From: Massilia arenae
GTDB taxonomy: Bacteria; Pseudomonadota; Gammaproteobacteria; Burkholderiales; Burkholderiaceae_D
DNA length: 64,000 nt
Direction of reading: 5' to 3'
Assembly (NCBI RefSeq): GCF_008014745.1
Contig: NZ_VPFD01000010.1
Coordinates: 85,226-149,225, forward strand
The notes below the pieces were generated by a model. That model had not been told where the DNA came from and did not search any database. It saw only the letters and a program-made list of their open reading frames with translations. A program made the translations under genes and the position numbers. Shown piece after piece: positions 26,550-37,135 of the stretch; the first letter of the stretch is position 1, and each line of letters opens with the position of its first letter.

Positions 26550-27725
26550 ATGTTCCAGAACGCTTCCGCGCCGTCGCTGGCCATCTTTTGCAAGGTCGTC
26601 GACAACTACGGCGACATCGGCATCTGCTGGCGCCTGGCGCGCCAGTTGCGCCACGAGCATGGGGTCGCGGTCACGCTGTGGGTGGACGACCTGGCGAGCT
26701 TTCGCCGCATCTGTCCGCAAGTCGATCCGGGTGCGGCGATGCAGGCGGTGCAGGGCGTCGCCGTACGGCACTGGGGCGGCCAGGACGGCGTCTATGGCGT
26801 GGAGGACATCCCCGACGTCGTCATCGAGTTCTTCGGCTGCGAGCTGCCGCCGTCGTGGGTCGAGGCGATGGCGGCGCGCACGCCGCGTCCGGCATGGATC
26901 AATTACGAAGGCTTGACCGCCGAAGAGTGGGTTGAAGGCTGCCACCGGCTGCCGTCGATGCATCCGCGGCTGAAGCTGACCAAGCATTTCTTCTTCCCTG
27001 GCTTTAACGAGCGCACCGGCGGCCTGCTGTGCGAATCAGGCCTCGGCGCACGCCGCCGCGCCTTCCAGCAGGATCCGGCCCAGGCCGCGGCGTTCCTCTC
27101 CCGCTTTGGGGTGGCGCCGGAAGAGGCGGCCTGGCGCAAGGTGTCGCTGTTCTGCTATCCCGAGGCGCCGGTCGATGCCTTGTTCGGGACCTGGCGCGAG
27201 GCGGCGCAGCCGACCCTGTGCCTGGTGCCCGAGAATGTGGCGCGCGCCCAGGTCGAAGCCTTCCTCGGGAGCGCAGCGGTGGCCGGCGCCAGCGCCACCC
27301 GCGGCGCCCTGACACTGAGGGTGCTGCCCTTCGTGCCGCAGGAAGACTACGACCTGCTGCTGTGGTCCTGCGACCTGAACTTCGTGCGCGGCGAGGATTC
27401 CTGGGTGCGCGCACAATGGGCGGGGCGCCCCTTCGTCTGGCACATCTATCCGCAGGATGAGCAACTGCACCACAAGAAGCTGCGCGCCTTCCTGCAGGCC
27501 TATGCGCAAGACTTGCCGGCGCTGGTTGCCTTCATGCTCGGCTGGAACGGGGCGCGCGAGGTCGGCGACTGGACGGCCGCCTGGACGGCGCTGGAAGCCG
27601 AGTTGCCGCGTATCGCGGAGCAGGCCGAAGCCTGGGGCGAACAGGTCACCGCGCATGGCGATTTGGCGACGAAGCTGCTCGATTTCGTGCGCGAGCTGGG
27701 GCAGGCGCAGGAAAACCGAGTATAA
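26550..27725 (+). CDS. earP: EF-P arginine-32 rhamnosyltransferase EarP
   Basis: A 391-residue GT-B glycosyltransferase that adds rhamnose from dTDP-L-rhamnose to Arg32 of elongation factor P. The N-terminal SLAIFCKVVDNYGDIGICWRL is the family signature, with the catalytic Asp in DNYGDIG. NFVRGEDSWVRAQWAGRPFVWHIYPQ near the C-terminus matches the conserved sugar-nucleotide segment. The start at 26550 matches family N-termini; an ATG at 26505 is possible and neither has a clear ribosome site. efp follows 107 bp downstream, the usual pairing. Confidence 0.96.
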   Translation: MFQNASAPSLAIFCKVVDNYGDIGICWRLARQLRHEHGVAVTLWVDDLASFRRICPQVDPGAAMQAVQGVAVRHWGGQDGVYGVEDIPDVVIEFFGCELPPSWVEAMAARTPRPAWINYEGLTAEEWVEGCHRLPSMHPRLKLTKHFFFPGFNERTGGLLCESGLGARRRAFQQDPAQAAAFLSRFGVAPEEAAWRKVSLFCYPEAPVDALFGTWREAAQPTLCLVPENVARAQVEAFLGSAAVAGASATRGALTLRVLPFVPQEDYDLLLWSCDLNFVRGEDSWVRAQWAGRPFVWHIYPQDEQLHHKKLRAFLQAYAQDLPALVAFMLGWNGAREVGDWTAAWTALEAELPRIAEQAEAWGEQVTAHGDLATKLLDFVRELGQAQENRV

Positions 27726-27832
27726 TGCCCGGTTAGTTTCTAACGGATTCCGACGATCAAACGCAGGTTCCGAGGCTCTTAGTCACCAGCCCGCGATGAT
27801 TTAATGCAACTATCTTTTTACGTAAAATACCT

Positions 27833-28408
27833 ATGAAACCCGCAAAAGAAATTCGTGTTGGCAACATCATCATGGTTGATGAAAAGCCATTCATCGTGCT
27901 GCGTTCCGACGTCAACGGCTCGAGCCGCACCGGCTTCACCTACAAGTGGAAGATGAAGAATCTTCTGACCAACGCTCCGCTGGAAAACGTGTTCCGCGGC
28001 GACGACAAGTTCGACGTGGTCGTGCTGGACAAGAAGCCGGTCACCTACTCGTACTTCGCCGACCCGCTGTACGTGTTCATGGACGCCGACTACGAACAGT
28101 TCGAGATCGAAGAAGAGAACCTGGGCGACGCTCTGCACTACCTGAAAGACGGTATGGAATGCGAAGCCGTGTTCTATGACGGCAAGGCCATCTCGGTCGA
28201 ACTGCCGACCATCATCGCTCGCCAGATCATTTACTCGGAGCCAGCAGTCAAGGGCAACACTTCGGGCAACGTCCTGAAAGAAGCCAAGCTGGAAAACGCG
28301 ATCGAAGCCCATCAGCACACCATCATGGTGCCGCTGTTCGTGAGCCAGGACGACGTGATCGAGATCGACACCCGTACCAACGAATACAAGAAAGTCGTGC
28401 GTAACTAA
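27833..28408 (+). CDS. efp: elongation factor P (Arg32 type)
   Basis: A 191-residue translation factor that relieves ribosome stalling at polyproline. The acceptor loop reads NGSSRTGF with Arg at position 32, the residue rhamnosylated by EarP, rather than the Lys34 modified by EpmA. The three-domain length is normal. Being next to earP confirms the modification type. A strong terminator follows. Confidence 0.98.
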   Translation: MKPAKEIRVGNIIMVDEKPFIVLRSDVNGSSRTGFTYKWKMKNLLTNAPLENVFRGDDKFDVVVLDKKPVTYSYFADPLYVFMDADYEQFEIEEENLGDALHYLKDGMECEAVFYDGKAISVELPTIIARQIIYSEPAVKGNTSGNVLKEAKLENAIEAHQHTIMVPLFVSQDDVIEIDTRTNEYKKVVRN

Positions 28409-28424
28409 GCACTGGCTGTTCATG

Positions 28425-28454
28425 AAAAAACGCTGCCTCGGCAGCGTTTTTTTT
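28425..28454 (+). terminator. rho-independent terminator of efp
   Basis: AAAAAACGCTGC (28425-28436) pairs with GCAGCGTTTTTT (28441-28452) around CTCG, followed by a T-run. It lies in the gap with the converging ilvD. Confidence 0.95.
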
Positions 28455-28489
28455 GCGCCCGGCAGGGCGCATCCCCGCGAAGGCGGGGA
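28455..28489. repeat. double hairpin with REP-like palindrome
   Basis: GCGCCC-GGCA-GGGCGC (28455-28470) is followed by TCCCCGC-GAAG-GCGGGGA (28472-28489) and then CCCAAGTT. The second palindrome with its CCAAGTT tail recurs at 35872, which marks a dispersed intergenic repeat. Here it lies between convergent efp and ilvD. Confidence 0.75.
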
Positions 28490-28506
28490 CCCAAGTTCAG
28501 CAGACT

Positions 28507-30369
28507 TCAGCGTCGCAGTTGCGACAAATCCCGCACCGCCCCACGGTCGGCCGAGGTGGTCAGCGCCGCATACGCCTGCAGCGCCTGCGACACGTAACGC
28601 TCGCGCCCGACCGGCTGCCACGCATCCAGCCCACGCGCCTCCATCGCCGCCCGGCGGTGCGCCAGTTCCTCGGCAGTCACGCGCAGATTGATCGTGCGCG
28701 CCGGGATATCGATATCGATCATATCGCCTTCTTCCACCAGCCCGATGGCGCCGCCTTCCGCTGCCTCCGGCGAGGCGTGGCCGATCACCAGCCCTGACGA
28801 ACCGCCCGAGAAACGCCCATCGGTGAACAGCGCGCAAGCCTTGCCCAGGCCCTTCGACTTGATGTACGAGGTCGGGTACAGCATCTCTTGCATGCCCGGC
28901 CCGCCTTTCGGGCCTTCGTAGCGGATGATGACGACGTCGCCCGCATGCACGGTGTCGCCCAGGATTGCTTCCACCGCCGCATCCTGGCTCTCGAACACGC
29001 GCGCCTTGCCGGAAAACTTGAGGATGCTTTCGTCCACGCCGGCGGTCTTGACGATGCAGCCCTTCTCGGCGATGTTCCCGTACAGGACCGCCAGGCCGCC
29101 GTCCTGCGAGTAGGCGTGCGCGCGGTCGCGGATGCAGCCGCTGGTGCGGTCCAGGTCGTTCTGTTCGTAGCGCTCCGATTGCGAGAACGCCACCTGGGTC
29201 GGCACGCCGCCTGGCGCTGCGCGGAACCAGCGGTGCACGTCGGCGTCGTCGCTGACCTTGATGTCGTATTTCTCGATCGCGGCGCCGATGCTGGGGCTGT
29301 GCACGGTCGGCAGCGAGGTGTCGAGCAGGCCGGCGCGCGCCAGCTCGCCCAGGATCGCAGGGATGCCGCCGGCGCGGTGCACGTCTTCGATGTGGAATTT
29401 GTCGGTCATCGGCGCCACCTTGCACAGGCAGGGCACCAGGCGCGAAATGCGGTCGATGTCGGCCATCGTGAACTCGACTTCGGCCTCGTGGGCGGCGGCC
29501 AGCAGGTGCAGCACGGTATTGGTCGAGCCGCCCATCGAGACGTCGAGCGCCATCGCGTTTTCGAACGCGGCCTTGGTGGCGATCGAGCGTGGCAGCACCG
29601 AGTAATCGTCGCCTTCGTAGTGGCGCTTGGCCGCGTCGACGATCAGGCGTCCCGCGCGCAGGAACAGTTCCTTGCGGTCGGCGTGGGTAGCGACGATGGT
29701 GCCGTTGCCCGGCAGGGACAGGCCGAGCGCCTCGGTGAGGCAGTTCATCGAATTGGCGGTGAACATGCCGGAACACGAGCCGCAGGTCGGACAGGCCGAA
29801 CGTTCCACTTCCGCCACGTCGGCGTCGGACACGCTGGCGTCGCCGGCCTTGATCATGGCGTCGATCAGGTCGAGCTTGATCACCTTGCGCTCGTTGTTGA
29901 CCACCTTGACCACCTTGCCGGCCTCCATCGGGCCGCCCGAGACAAACACGGTCGGGATGTTCAGGCGCATCGCCGCCATCAGCATGCCCGGCGTGATCTT
30001 GTCGCAGTTCGAGATGCACACCATGGCGTCGGCGCAGTGGGCATTGACCATGTACTCGACCGAGTCGGCGATCAGGTCGCGCGAAGGCAGCGAATACAGC
30101 ATGCCGCCATGGCCCATGGCGATGCCGTCGTCGACCGCGATCGTGTTGAACTCCTTGGCCACGCCGCCGGACGCCTCGATCTCTCGCGCGACCAGCTGGC
30201 CCAGGTCTTTCAGGTGGACGTGGCCGGGCACGAACTGGGTGAAGGAATTGACGACGGCGATGATCGGCTTGTCGAAGTCGCCGTCCTTCATGCCGGTGGC
30301 GCGCCACAGCGCGCGGGCTCCGGCCATATTGCGGCCCTGGGTGGTGGTGTGCGAACGGTAGGTCGGCAT
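28507..30369 (-). CDS. ilvD: dihydroxy-acid dehydratase
   Basis: A 620-residue Fe-S enzyme that dehydrates dihydroxy-isovalerate and its methyl homologue in branched-chain amino acid synthesis. Cluster ligands are in [10 protein letters not shown] and [39 protein letters not shown] is the C-terminal signature. The start at 30369 has CAGGAGCATCC upstream; the frame continues 12 codons further without support. It is distinct from the sugar-acid dehydratase of the same superfamily at 62055. Confidence 0.97.
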   Translation of the reverse strand: MPTYRSHTTTQGRNMAGARALWRATGMKDGDFDKPIIAVVNSFTQFVPGHVHLKDLGQLVAREIEASGGVAKEFNTIAVDDGIAMGHGGMLYSLPSRDLIADSVEYMVNAHCADAMVCISNCDKITPGMLMAAMRLNIPTVFVSGGPMEAGKVVKVVNNERKVIKLDLIDAMIKAGDASVSDADVAEVERSACPTCGSCSGMFTANSMNCLTEALGLSLPGNGTIVATHADRKELFLRAGRLIVDAAKRHYEGDDYSVLPRSIATKAAFENAMALDVSMGGSTNTVLHLLAAAHEAEVEFTMADIDRISRLVPCLCKVAPMTDKFHIEDVHRAGGIPAILGELARAGLLDTSLPTVHSPSIGAAIEKYDIKVSDDADVHRWFRAAPGGVPTQVAFSQSERYEQNDLDRTSGCIRDRAHAYSQDGGLAVLYGNIAEKGCIVKTAGVDESILKFSGKARVFESQDAAVEAILGDTVHAGDVVIIRYEGPKGGPGMQEMLYPTSYIKSKGLGKACALFTDGRFSGGSSGLVIGHASPEAAEGGAIGLVEEGDMIDIDIPARTINLRVTAEELAHRRAAMEARGLDAWQPVGRERYVSQALQAYAALTTSADRGAVRDLSQLRR

Positions 30370-30542
30370 GGATGCTCCTGCATATGCGAAAAACAATGAT
30401 GGCATCAGGGTGAAGGCTGGGGCTGGATTTGTCCAATATATGATGGTGTGGCCTGTAAGTGGTTCTGCGTATCACAGAAGTGCTGCGGGACGGCCTGCCG
30501 TGCTGCTATGCTATTGCTTTGTAATACATGGAGTGGCGGGGC

Positions 30543-32144
30543 ATGGAGCGCAGGGATTTTGTACGACTGGGTTTGGCGGCCGGCGCGGCCGCGGGAACAT
30601 CTGGCCTGGCACTGGCTGCGACCGCGCAGAAGCCGGCTTCCGCAAGATTCAGGCCCGATCCGATGCTCGAAGCCGGCGTGCAGCTCCAGCAGCAGGCCAT
30701 GCGCGCCGGCAAGCTGACGGCGCACGGGCTCGCCACGCGTTACCTGGCCCGTATCGAGGCCGTCGACCGCGCCGGCCCGCGCCTGCGTTCGGTCATCGAG
30801 CTCAATCCCGACGCCCTCGCGATCGCCCGCGAGCGCGACCGCGAGCGCAAGGCCGGCAAGCTGCGCGGTCCGCTGCACGGCATCCCGGTGCTATTGAAGG
30901 ACAATATCGCCACCGGCGACAAGATGAGCACCACCGCCGGCTCGCTGGCGCTGGACGGCGTGCGCGCCGCCCGCGACGCCCACCTGGTCGCGCGGCTGCG
31001 CACGGCCGGCGCCGTCATCCTGGGCAAGACCAATCTGTCGGAATGGGCGAATATGCGCTCGGTGCGCTCGACCAGCGGCTGGAGCGCGCGCGGCGGCCAG
31101 ACCCGCAACCCGTATGCGCTCGACCGCAACACCAGCGGTTCGAGTTCCGGCTCGGCGGCGGCCATGGCGGCCAGCCTGGCCACGCTGGCGGTGGGCACCG
31201 AGACCGACGGCTCGATCGTCTCGCCCAGCGCCAGCTGCGGCATCGTCGGCATCAAGCCGACCCTGGGCCTGGTCAGCCGCGCCGGCATCATCCCGATCGC
31301 GCACTCGCAGGATACGGTCGGCCCGATGACGCGCAGCGTGGCGGACGCCGCCTTTTTGCTGGGCGCGCTGGCCGGTCCCGATCCGCAAGACGGCGTCACC
31401 GCCAAGGCCCCGCGCATCAATTATGCGAGCTTCTTGCGCAAGGATGGCCTGCGCGGCAAGCGGTTGGGCGTGGCGCGCGACTTCTTCGGCGCCAATGAAG
31501 GGGTGAATGCCCTGATCGAGAAAGAGCTGACCCTGCTGAGGGAGCAGGGCGCGATCCTGGAAGACGTCACGATCCCCAATAGCGACAAGTACGGCGAGAC
31601 CGAGCTGACGGTGCTGCTGCACGAGTTCCGGCCCGACCTCGAGGCCTGGCTGGCGGCCTATGCGCCGCACGCGCCGGTCAAGACCATGGCCGACATCATC
31701 GACTTCAATGTGCGCAATGCCAAGCGCGAGATGCCGTATTTCGGCCAGGAACACCTGATCGCGGCCCAGTCCAAGGGCGGCCTGCAAGCGCGCGACTACG
31801 TGAAGGCGCTGGCCAACAACCGGCGCTATGCGCGCGACAAGGGGCTGGAGCAGGTGCTGCGCGACCGCAAGCTCGACGCCCTGGTGGCGCCGACCGGCGG
31901 CCCGGCCTGGCTTACCGACTACATCAACGGCGACCATTACGGCAGCAGCTTTTCATCGCCGGCGGCAGTGGCCGGCTATCCGCACGTCACGGTACCGGCC
32001 GGCCTGCTGCACGGGCTGCCGATCGGCCTGTCCTTCGTGGGCAAGGCCTGGAGCGAGCCGGCGCTGATCGCCATGGCCTATGCCTATGAACAGGCCGGCC
32101 GGCGCCGCAGGGCGCCGACCTATGTGGCGCACATCAGGGTCTAG
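30543..32144 (+). CDS. amidase signature enzyme with Tat signal
   Basis: A 533-residue amidase. The N-terminus MERRDFVRLGLAAGAAAG is a twin-arginine signal, so it is exported folded. The Ser-cisSer-Lys triad is visible: Lys in VLLKDNIATGD, and the Ser residues in TSGSSSGSAAAMAASLA and TDGSIVSPSASCGIVG. The reaction is hydrolysis of an amide; the substrate cannot be read from sequence. The ATG at 30543 is chosen because it opens the Tat signal. It is divergent from ilvD and converges on the lipoprotein gene. Confidence 0.92.
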   Translation: MERRDFVRLGLAAGAAAGTSGLALAATAQKPASARFRPDPMLEAGVQLQQQAMRAGKLTAHGLATRYLARIEAVDRAGPRLRSVIELNPDALAIARERDRERKAGKLRGPLHGIPVLLKDNIATGDKMSTTAGSLALDGVRAARDAHLVARLRTAGAVILGKTNLSEWANMRSVRSTSGWSARGGQTRNPYALDRNTSGSSSGSAAAMAASLATLAVGTETDGSIVSPSASCGIVGIKPTLGLVSRAGIIPIAHSQDTVGPMTRSVADAAFLLGALAGPDPQDGVTAKAPRINYASFLRKDGLRGKRLGVARDFFGANEGVNALIEKELTLLREQGAILEDVTIPNSDKYGETELTVLLHEFRPDLEAWLAAYAPHAPVKTMADIIDFNVRNAKREMPYFGQEHLIAAQSKGGLQARDYVKALANNRRYARDKGLEQVLRDRKLDALVAPTGGPAWLTDYINGDHYGSSFSSPAAVAGYPHVTVPAGLLHGLPIGLSFVGKAWSEPALIAMAYAYEQAGRRRRAPTYVAHIRV

Positions 32145-32147
32145 GAT

Positions 32148-32639
32148 TCAGCGTTTGACCGCCTGTTTCGCCTGCGCGAACACCGGTCCCCACTGCGGGT
32201 GCCCATGCTCGCCCGGGCCGAGATCGAAGGACGCATCGAGCTTGAAAGCGCGGTCGAAGGTCTGGCGGCACAGCGCCTGGCGGCCGGTCACGCAATAGCT
32301 GAAGGCGGTGTATTTGAGAGCGGTCAGCCGTTCGCGCTGGCCGGCGCCGTTCATGTCGCTGCCGTTCAGGCGCCGGATCGCGCCGTCGTAGTCGCCCTTA
32401 TCGTACAGCGCAATGCCTTCGCGCAACGCGACGTCGTCGCGGTTGGGCGCCGGCGCGGCGGGGCGGTTCGGCTGTTGCGCGCGTTGGGCGCGCTGGTTGC
32501 GTGGCTGTGCACCGTCGGCGCGCGGATGCGGCCGGGCTTTCTCCTGGCCGCCGAACATGGGGCCGAACTGGGTGCAGCCTGAAAGGGCCAGCGCCAGCGC
32601 GGCCAGCGCAGCCGTCCGGCTCATGGTTGCAATGCTCAC
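32148..32639 (-). CDS. lipoprotein with TPR-like C-terminus
   Basis: A 163-residue protein with a lipoprotein signal (LAALALALSGC), so it is anchored in a membrane. A Pro/Arg/Gln-rich linker follows to about residue 65. Then REGIALYDKGDYDGAIRRLN and LTALKYTAFSYCVTGRQALC look like helical TPR-type pairs. The GTG at 32639 overlaps the upstream stop as GTGA and has GAGGAGGC ahead of it; an ATG at 32624 lacks a ribosome site. It is coupled to the kinase-like gene and probably works with it. Confidence 0.83.
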   Translation of the reverse strand: MSIATMSRTAALAALALALSGCTQFGPMFGGQEKARPHPRADGAQPRNQRAQRAQQPNRPAAPAPNRDDVALREGIALYDKGDYDGAIRRLNGSDMNGAGQRERLTALKYTAFSYCVTGRQALCRQTFDRAFKLDASFDLGPGEHGHPQWGPVFAQAKQAVKR

Positions 32640-33829
32640 TGTGCTGCCTCCTCGGTGAAATCAAGTTCGATCGTGCCCGCCTGGCCTTCGACCGAGTTCA
32701 CGGTGATGGTGTGTTCCGGGAAGCTCGGGTTGACGATGCGGATCGTGTGCTCGCCCGGCGGCAGCGTGATGCGCCTGAGCGGTGGGCTGGCGCCGCGCTC
32801 GACGCCGTCGACGACGATCGTGCCCCAGGGCTTGACCGCCAGGGTATAGGTGGTGCCGGCAATGGCCGCCTCGGGCGGGGTGCCCCTGGGCGCCAGCTGG
32901 ACCGCGGTGGGCGGCACCGCGGCGTCCGGCGCGGGCGGCGCCGCAACCGGTGCGCCGGAGGCGGTTTCGTCGATTACCGGGCCTTCCAGCCGGGCCACGG
33001 GTTCCTGGGGCAGCGCCACCAGCGGCGTCTCGGATGCGTTGTACGGCTCTTCGAGCGCGGGCGGCACCGACAGTGCCAGCGCATCGCTGGAGTCGGCCTG
33101 GCGCAGCAGTGCGAACAGGGCGGCCAGCGCCGCCGCCACGACCAGGGCGATGATGCCGATCAACAGCCAGCGCCGCGGGCGCTCGGTGGCGGCAGGGGCC
33201 GCGACCGGATCGGGTGCGGAACGGGTCCGGGGCAGGTGGACTGGCGCCAAGGACGATGCCGGCGTGACGGCCGGCGCCACTGGCACATCGGCGGGCGCTG
33301 CCGCTTGCACGGGCGCGGCATCGTCTTCCTCCGGCGGCAGCAATGCCGTGGATGGCGGCGCGAGCACCACGATGCCCAGCAGCTCGCGCATCTGTTCGAT
33401 GGTCTGCGGCCGCAGTGCCGGATCGGGCGCCAGGCAACGGTCGATGGCCTCGATGAAGGATTCGCTGTAGTCGCCGAGCGGGCGGCCGCGCAGCGGCGTG
33501 GTGGGAACAAGGTCGAGCGTCACCGCATAGTGCACGACGGCGGCGAGGTCATGCACGTCGCGCGCCTCGATCTCGGGCAGCAACTCGGGGTCCGGTTCCT
33601 GGTCCGAGCTGGGTAGCAGCATCGGATCGCCCGAATCGAGGATGAGCAGGGTGTCGGGCGTGATCAGGCGATGCGGCATGCGCATGCCGTATTGCACCTC
33701 GAGCGATTGCAGCACCTGGCGCACGATGCGGCGGCACCAGGCTTCGCTGACCATCTCGTGGTTGTGCTCGACGATTTCGCGGACGGTACGGCCGTCGAGC
33801 TGCTGTGTTGCGGTGTCGGAACTCATCAT
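32636..33829 (-). CDS. degenerate kinase-lobe protein with TM and PEGA domain
   Basis: A 397-residue membrane protein. Residues 25-155 resemble only the C-lobe of a Ser/Thr kinase. Where HRDxKPxN is expected the sequence is HRLITPDTLLIL (53-64). DFG is missing. The later DVHDLAAVVHYAVT and LAPDPALRPQT match the helix F and helix I regions. The N-lobe with its P-loop and Lys is absent, so it should be inactive. A Pro/Ala linker leads to a TM helix (about 221-242) and a periplasmic part ending in a PEGA-like domain (KPWGTIVVDGVERG to the end). It probably reads an internal cue and acts outside the membrane with the coupled lipoprotein. Confidence 0.8.
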   Translation of the reverse strand: MMSSDTATQQLDGRTVREIVEHNHEMVSEAWCRRIVRQVLQSLEVQYGMRMPHRLITPDTLLILDSGDPMLLPSSDQEPDPELLPEIEARDVHDLAAVVHYAVTLDLVPTTPLRGRPLGDYSESFIEAIDRCLAPDPALRPQTIEQMRELLGIVVLAPPSTALLPPEEDDAAPVQAAAPADVPVAPAVTPASSLAPVHLPRTRSAPDPVAAPAATERPRRWLLIGIIALVVAAALAALFALLRQADSSDALALSVPPALEEPYNASETPLVALPQEPVARLEGPVIDETASGAPVAAPPAPDAAVPPTAVQLAPRGTPPEAAIAGTTYTLAVKPWGTIVVDGVERGASPPLRRITLPPGEHTIRIVNPSFPEHTITVNSVEGQAGTIELDFTEEAAQ

Positions 33830-33838
33830 GGCATCGCG

Positions 33839-33861
33839 CCGGACGCTGGAGGGGCGTCCGG
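33839..33861 (-). other. hairpin in leader of kinase-like gene
   Basis: CCGGACG (33839-33845) and CGTCCGG (33855-33861) form a 7-bp stem with a 9-nt loop, starting 10 bp upstream of the start codon. On the minus strand the loop reads CCCCTCCAG. Its role is not clear. Confidence 0.4.
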
Positions 33862-33960
33862 TGATTATTTATTTATTGCAAATAATGCCAGAATTGCGCC
33901 GTGGATGGCGCGGTCCCGCTCAACCGTGCGCGGTGCTTGTCGAGTGCGCTATGGTAAGGC

Positions 33961-35370
<1,410 letters not shown>

Positions 35371-35398
35371 GGCTAAGCCTCCAGCCGGCAGGGCCGGG

Positions 35399-35656
35399 CT
35401 ATTCGGAATCGGGCGCCCAGACCGGCAGGCCGGTCAGGTCGAGTTTGTCGTCGCGCTTCCAGACGGGCAGGCCGGTGGTGTCGGTTTCATCGAGCAGGCG
35501 AAGCTGCTCTTGCTTGAGCGCGATGCGGCGCGGACGAGGGCCGGTGCGCTTGAGCACCGATTGGTGCTCTGGACTGGAGCCAGGCAGCGAAACGAGCGGC
35601 GCGGCCGGCTCGAAGCCGGGCAGGTCGAACGTTGCGTTGTCTTTCTTGTCTCTCAT
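35399..35656 (-). CDS. small hypothetical protein with TGLPVW repeat
   Basis: An 85-residue protein. The ATG at 35656 has CAGAGG before it; the longer open frame upstream runs through the initiator tRNA gene and cannot be coding. It is rich in Pro, Arg and Asp. The C-terminus holds two copies of TGLPVW, followed by KRD and APD. No signal peptide or membrane segment is seen. It lies between tRNA-fMet and dbpA. I do not recognise the family. Confidence 0.6.
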   Translation of the reverse strand: MRDKKDNATFDLPGFEPAAPLVSLPGSSPEHQSVLKRTGPRPRRIALKQEQLRLLDETDTTGLPVWKRDDKLDLTGLPVWAPDSE

Positions 35657-35684
35657 CCTCTGCCCTCTGCATTTTCTGCCGCAG

Positions 35685-35717
35685 AAAACAAAAGCCCGGC
35701 TCGTTGAGTCGGGCTTT
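35685..35717 (-). terminator. terminator downstream of tRNA-fMet
   Basis: On the minus strand AAAGCCCGACTC pairs with GAGCCGGGCTTT around AACG's neighbours (one mismatch), followed by TGTTTT. It lies just after the CCA end of the tRNA. Confidence 0.8.
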
Positions 35718-35727
35718 GTATTGAATT

Positions 35728-35804
35728 TGGTTGCGGGGACAGGATTTGAACCTGTGACCTTCGGGTTATGAGCCCGACGAGCTGCCAGACTGCTCCACCC
35801 CGCG
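35728..35804 (-). tRNA. initiator tRNA-fMet(CAT)
   Basis: 77 nt with encoded CCA. It begins CGCGGGG, so position 1 (C) faces A at position 72, the unpaired end that marks initiator tRNAs. The anticodon loop reads CTCATAA inside the stem with three G-C pairs (GGG/CCC) typical of initiators. Confidence 0.97.
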
Positions 35805-35847
35805 TCTGAGAACGATAGTATAGCGCGTTCAACCGGTATTTGCAATC

Positions 35848-35889
35848 GACTGTCGCCAAAGGCGACAGTCGCCCCCACGAAGGTGGGGG
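35848..35889. repeat. two adjacent hairpins, second of REP-like family
   Basis: GACTGTCGCC-AAA-GGCGACAGTC (35848-35870) is a perfect 10-bp stem. CCCCCAC-GAAG-GTGGGGG (35872-35889) follows and continues into TCCAAGTT. It has the same plan as the copy at 28472, including the GAAG loop and CCAAGTT tail. It lies just after the MFS gene's stop codon and may serve as its 3' end. Confidence 0.78.
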
Positions 35890-35895
35890 TCCAAG

Positions 35896-37068
35896 TTAAT
35901 TCGAGCCGCCACTCAGCTTTCGGGTCGCCGTCCAGAACAGCAGAGCGACCAGGCTGATGCCCGCACCCAGCAGGCACACTCCGGTCCAGCCCGCGTAGGC
36001 GTAGACCTGGGTCGACGCTATCGCACCCAGCCCACTACCCACCGCATAGAACAACATATAGGCCCCAACCAGCCGGCTATGCGCTTCGCTGCCGGAACGA
36101 AAGATCATGCCCTGGTTGGTGACGTGGATCGCCTGGCCGCCCAAGTCGAGCAGCACGATGCCGATGACCAGCGCCCACAGTGAGACCGGCATCAGCGCCA
36201 GTGGCAGCCACGCCAGCAGCAGCAAGAGCAGCGCGCCCAGCGTGACCTGCCGCTCAAGACCTCGGTCCGCCAGGCGGCCCGCATAAGTGGCGGCCAGCGC
36301 ACCGGCCGCGCCGACCAGGCCGAAGGCGCCGATGACGGTGTGCGAGAAACTGTAGGGCGCCGCGCTCAGCGGCAGCACGAGTGCGCTCCAGAACACATTG
36401 AAGGCCGCGAACATCAGTAAAGCGAGCACGCCGCGCACCTGCAGCACGCGGTGCCGTCGCAGCAAATCCAGCATCGAGGCGATCAGGGCGGGATAGGGCA
36501 TGTGCGTTCCGCTGCGTTCCAGTCTCGGTAGCCGGCGCCATAGCAGCGCCGCGAGCAGCAGCATGGCGCCGGCCGAGCCTATATATACGCCGCGCCAGCC
36601 CGCCACGTCGCCGATGCCGCCCGCCACCACGCGCGCCAGCAGCAGGCCGACGAAGACGCCGCCCTGGGTGGCGCCGACCACGCGGCCGCGCTCATGCTCT
36701 GCCGCGCTGCTGGCCGCGTAGGCGATCAGGCCCTGGGTCATGGCGGTGCCGAGCAGGCCCGTCAGCAGCATGGCCGCCAGGAGCAGGGGCGCCGAGTTCA
36801 CGATGGCGACGGCGGCCAGGATCGCGGCCAGCAGCACGGCTTGTGCCAGCATCAGGCGCCGGCGCTCGAGCAGGTCGCCCAGCGGCACCACGAACAGCAG
36901 CGCCAGCCCGCAGCCGAGCTGGGTGGCGGTGACGATGCCGCCGACGGCCGCCAGCGGGATGGAAAAATCGCGTGCCACGGCGTCCAGCAGCGGCTGGGCG
37001 TAATAGACATTGGCGACGCTCATGCCCGCGGCGGTGGCAAATAAGGGAGTACGTGTATTCGACATCAT
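35896..37068 (-). CDS. MFS transporter (drug/sugar efflux type)
   Basis: A 390-residue membrane protein with about 12 hydrophobic segments. PLGDLLERRRLMLAQA is the MFS loop 2-3 motif, and SVANVYYAQPLLDAVARDF is typical of the YnfM/arabinose-efflux-like group. It is divergent from an HxlR regulator with matched operators in the 67-bp gap, so it is very likely controlled by it. The substrate is unknown; HxlR partners often respond to electrophiles or quinones. Confidence 0.9.
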   Translation of the reverse strand: MMSNTRTPLFATAAGMSVANVYYAQPLLDAVARDFSIPLAAVGGIVTATQLGCGLALLFVVPLGDLLERRRLMLAQAVLLAAILAAVAIVNSAPLLLAAMLLTGLLGTAMTQGLIAYAASSAAEHERGRVVGATQGGVFVGLLLARVVAGGIGDVAGWRGVYIGSAGAMLLLAALLWRRLPRLERSGTHMPYPALIASMLDLLRRHRVLQVRGVLALLMFAAFNVFWSALVLPLSAAPYSFSHTVIGAFGLVGAAGALAATYAGRLADRGLERQVTLGALLLLLLAWLPLALMPVSLWALVIGIVLLDLGGQAIHVTNQGMIFRSGSEAHSRLVGAYMLFYAVGSGLGAIASTQVYAYAGWTGVCLLGAGISLVALLFWTATRKLSGGSN

Positions 37069-37076
37069 CTCTTAAT

Positions 37077-37097
37077 CTGGTTGCAAATTGAAACCAG
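37077..37097. promoter_or_regulatory. operator 1 for HxlR-type regulator
   Basis: CTGGTT, 9 bp, AACCAG: a perfect inverted repeat 9 bp upstream of the MFS start. It has the same half-sites and spacing as operator 2, and the centres lie 37 bp apart. Confidence 0.75.
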
Positions 37098-37113
37098 TTG
37101 AATCGTAGTCAAG

Positions 37114-37134
37114 GTGGTTTTAAAATGCAACCAC
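37114..37134. promoter_or_regulatory. operator 2 for HxlR-type regulator
   Basis: GTGGTT, 9 bp, AACCAC: a perfect inverted repeat ending 1 bp before the hxlR-type start codon. Binding here would block that gene, so autoregulation is likely. Confidence 0.75.
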
Positions 37135-37135
37135 T

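Noticed and set aside
35657..35977. N-terminal extension of the TGLPVW protein to 192 codons
   Set aside because: The extension would read through the initiator tRNA and its terminator.
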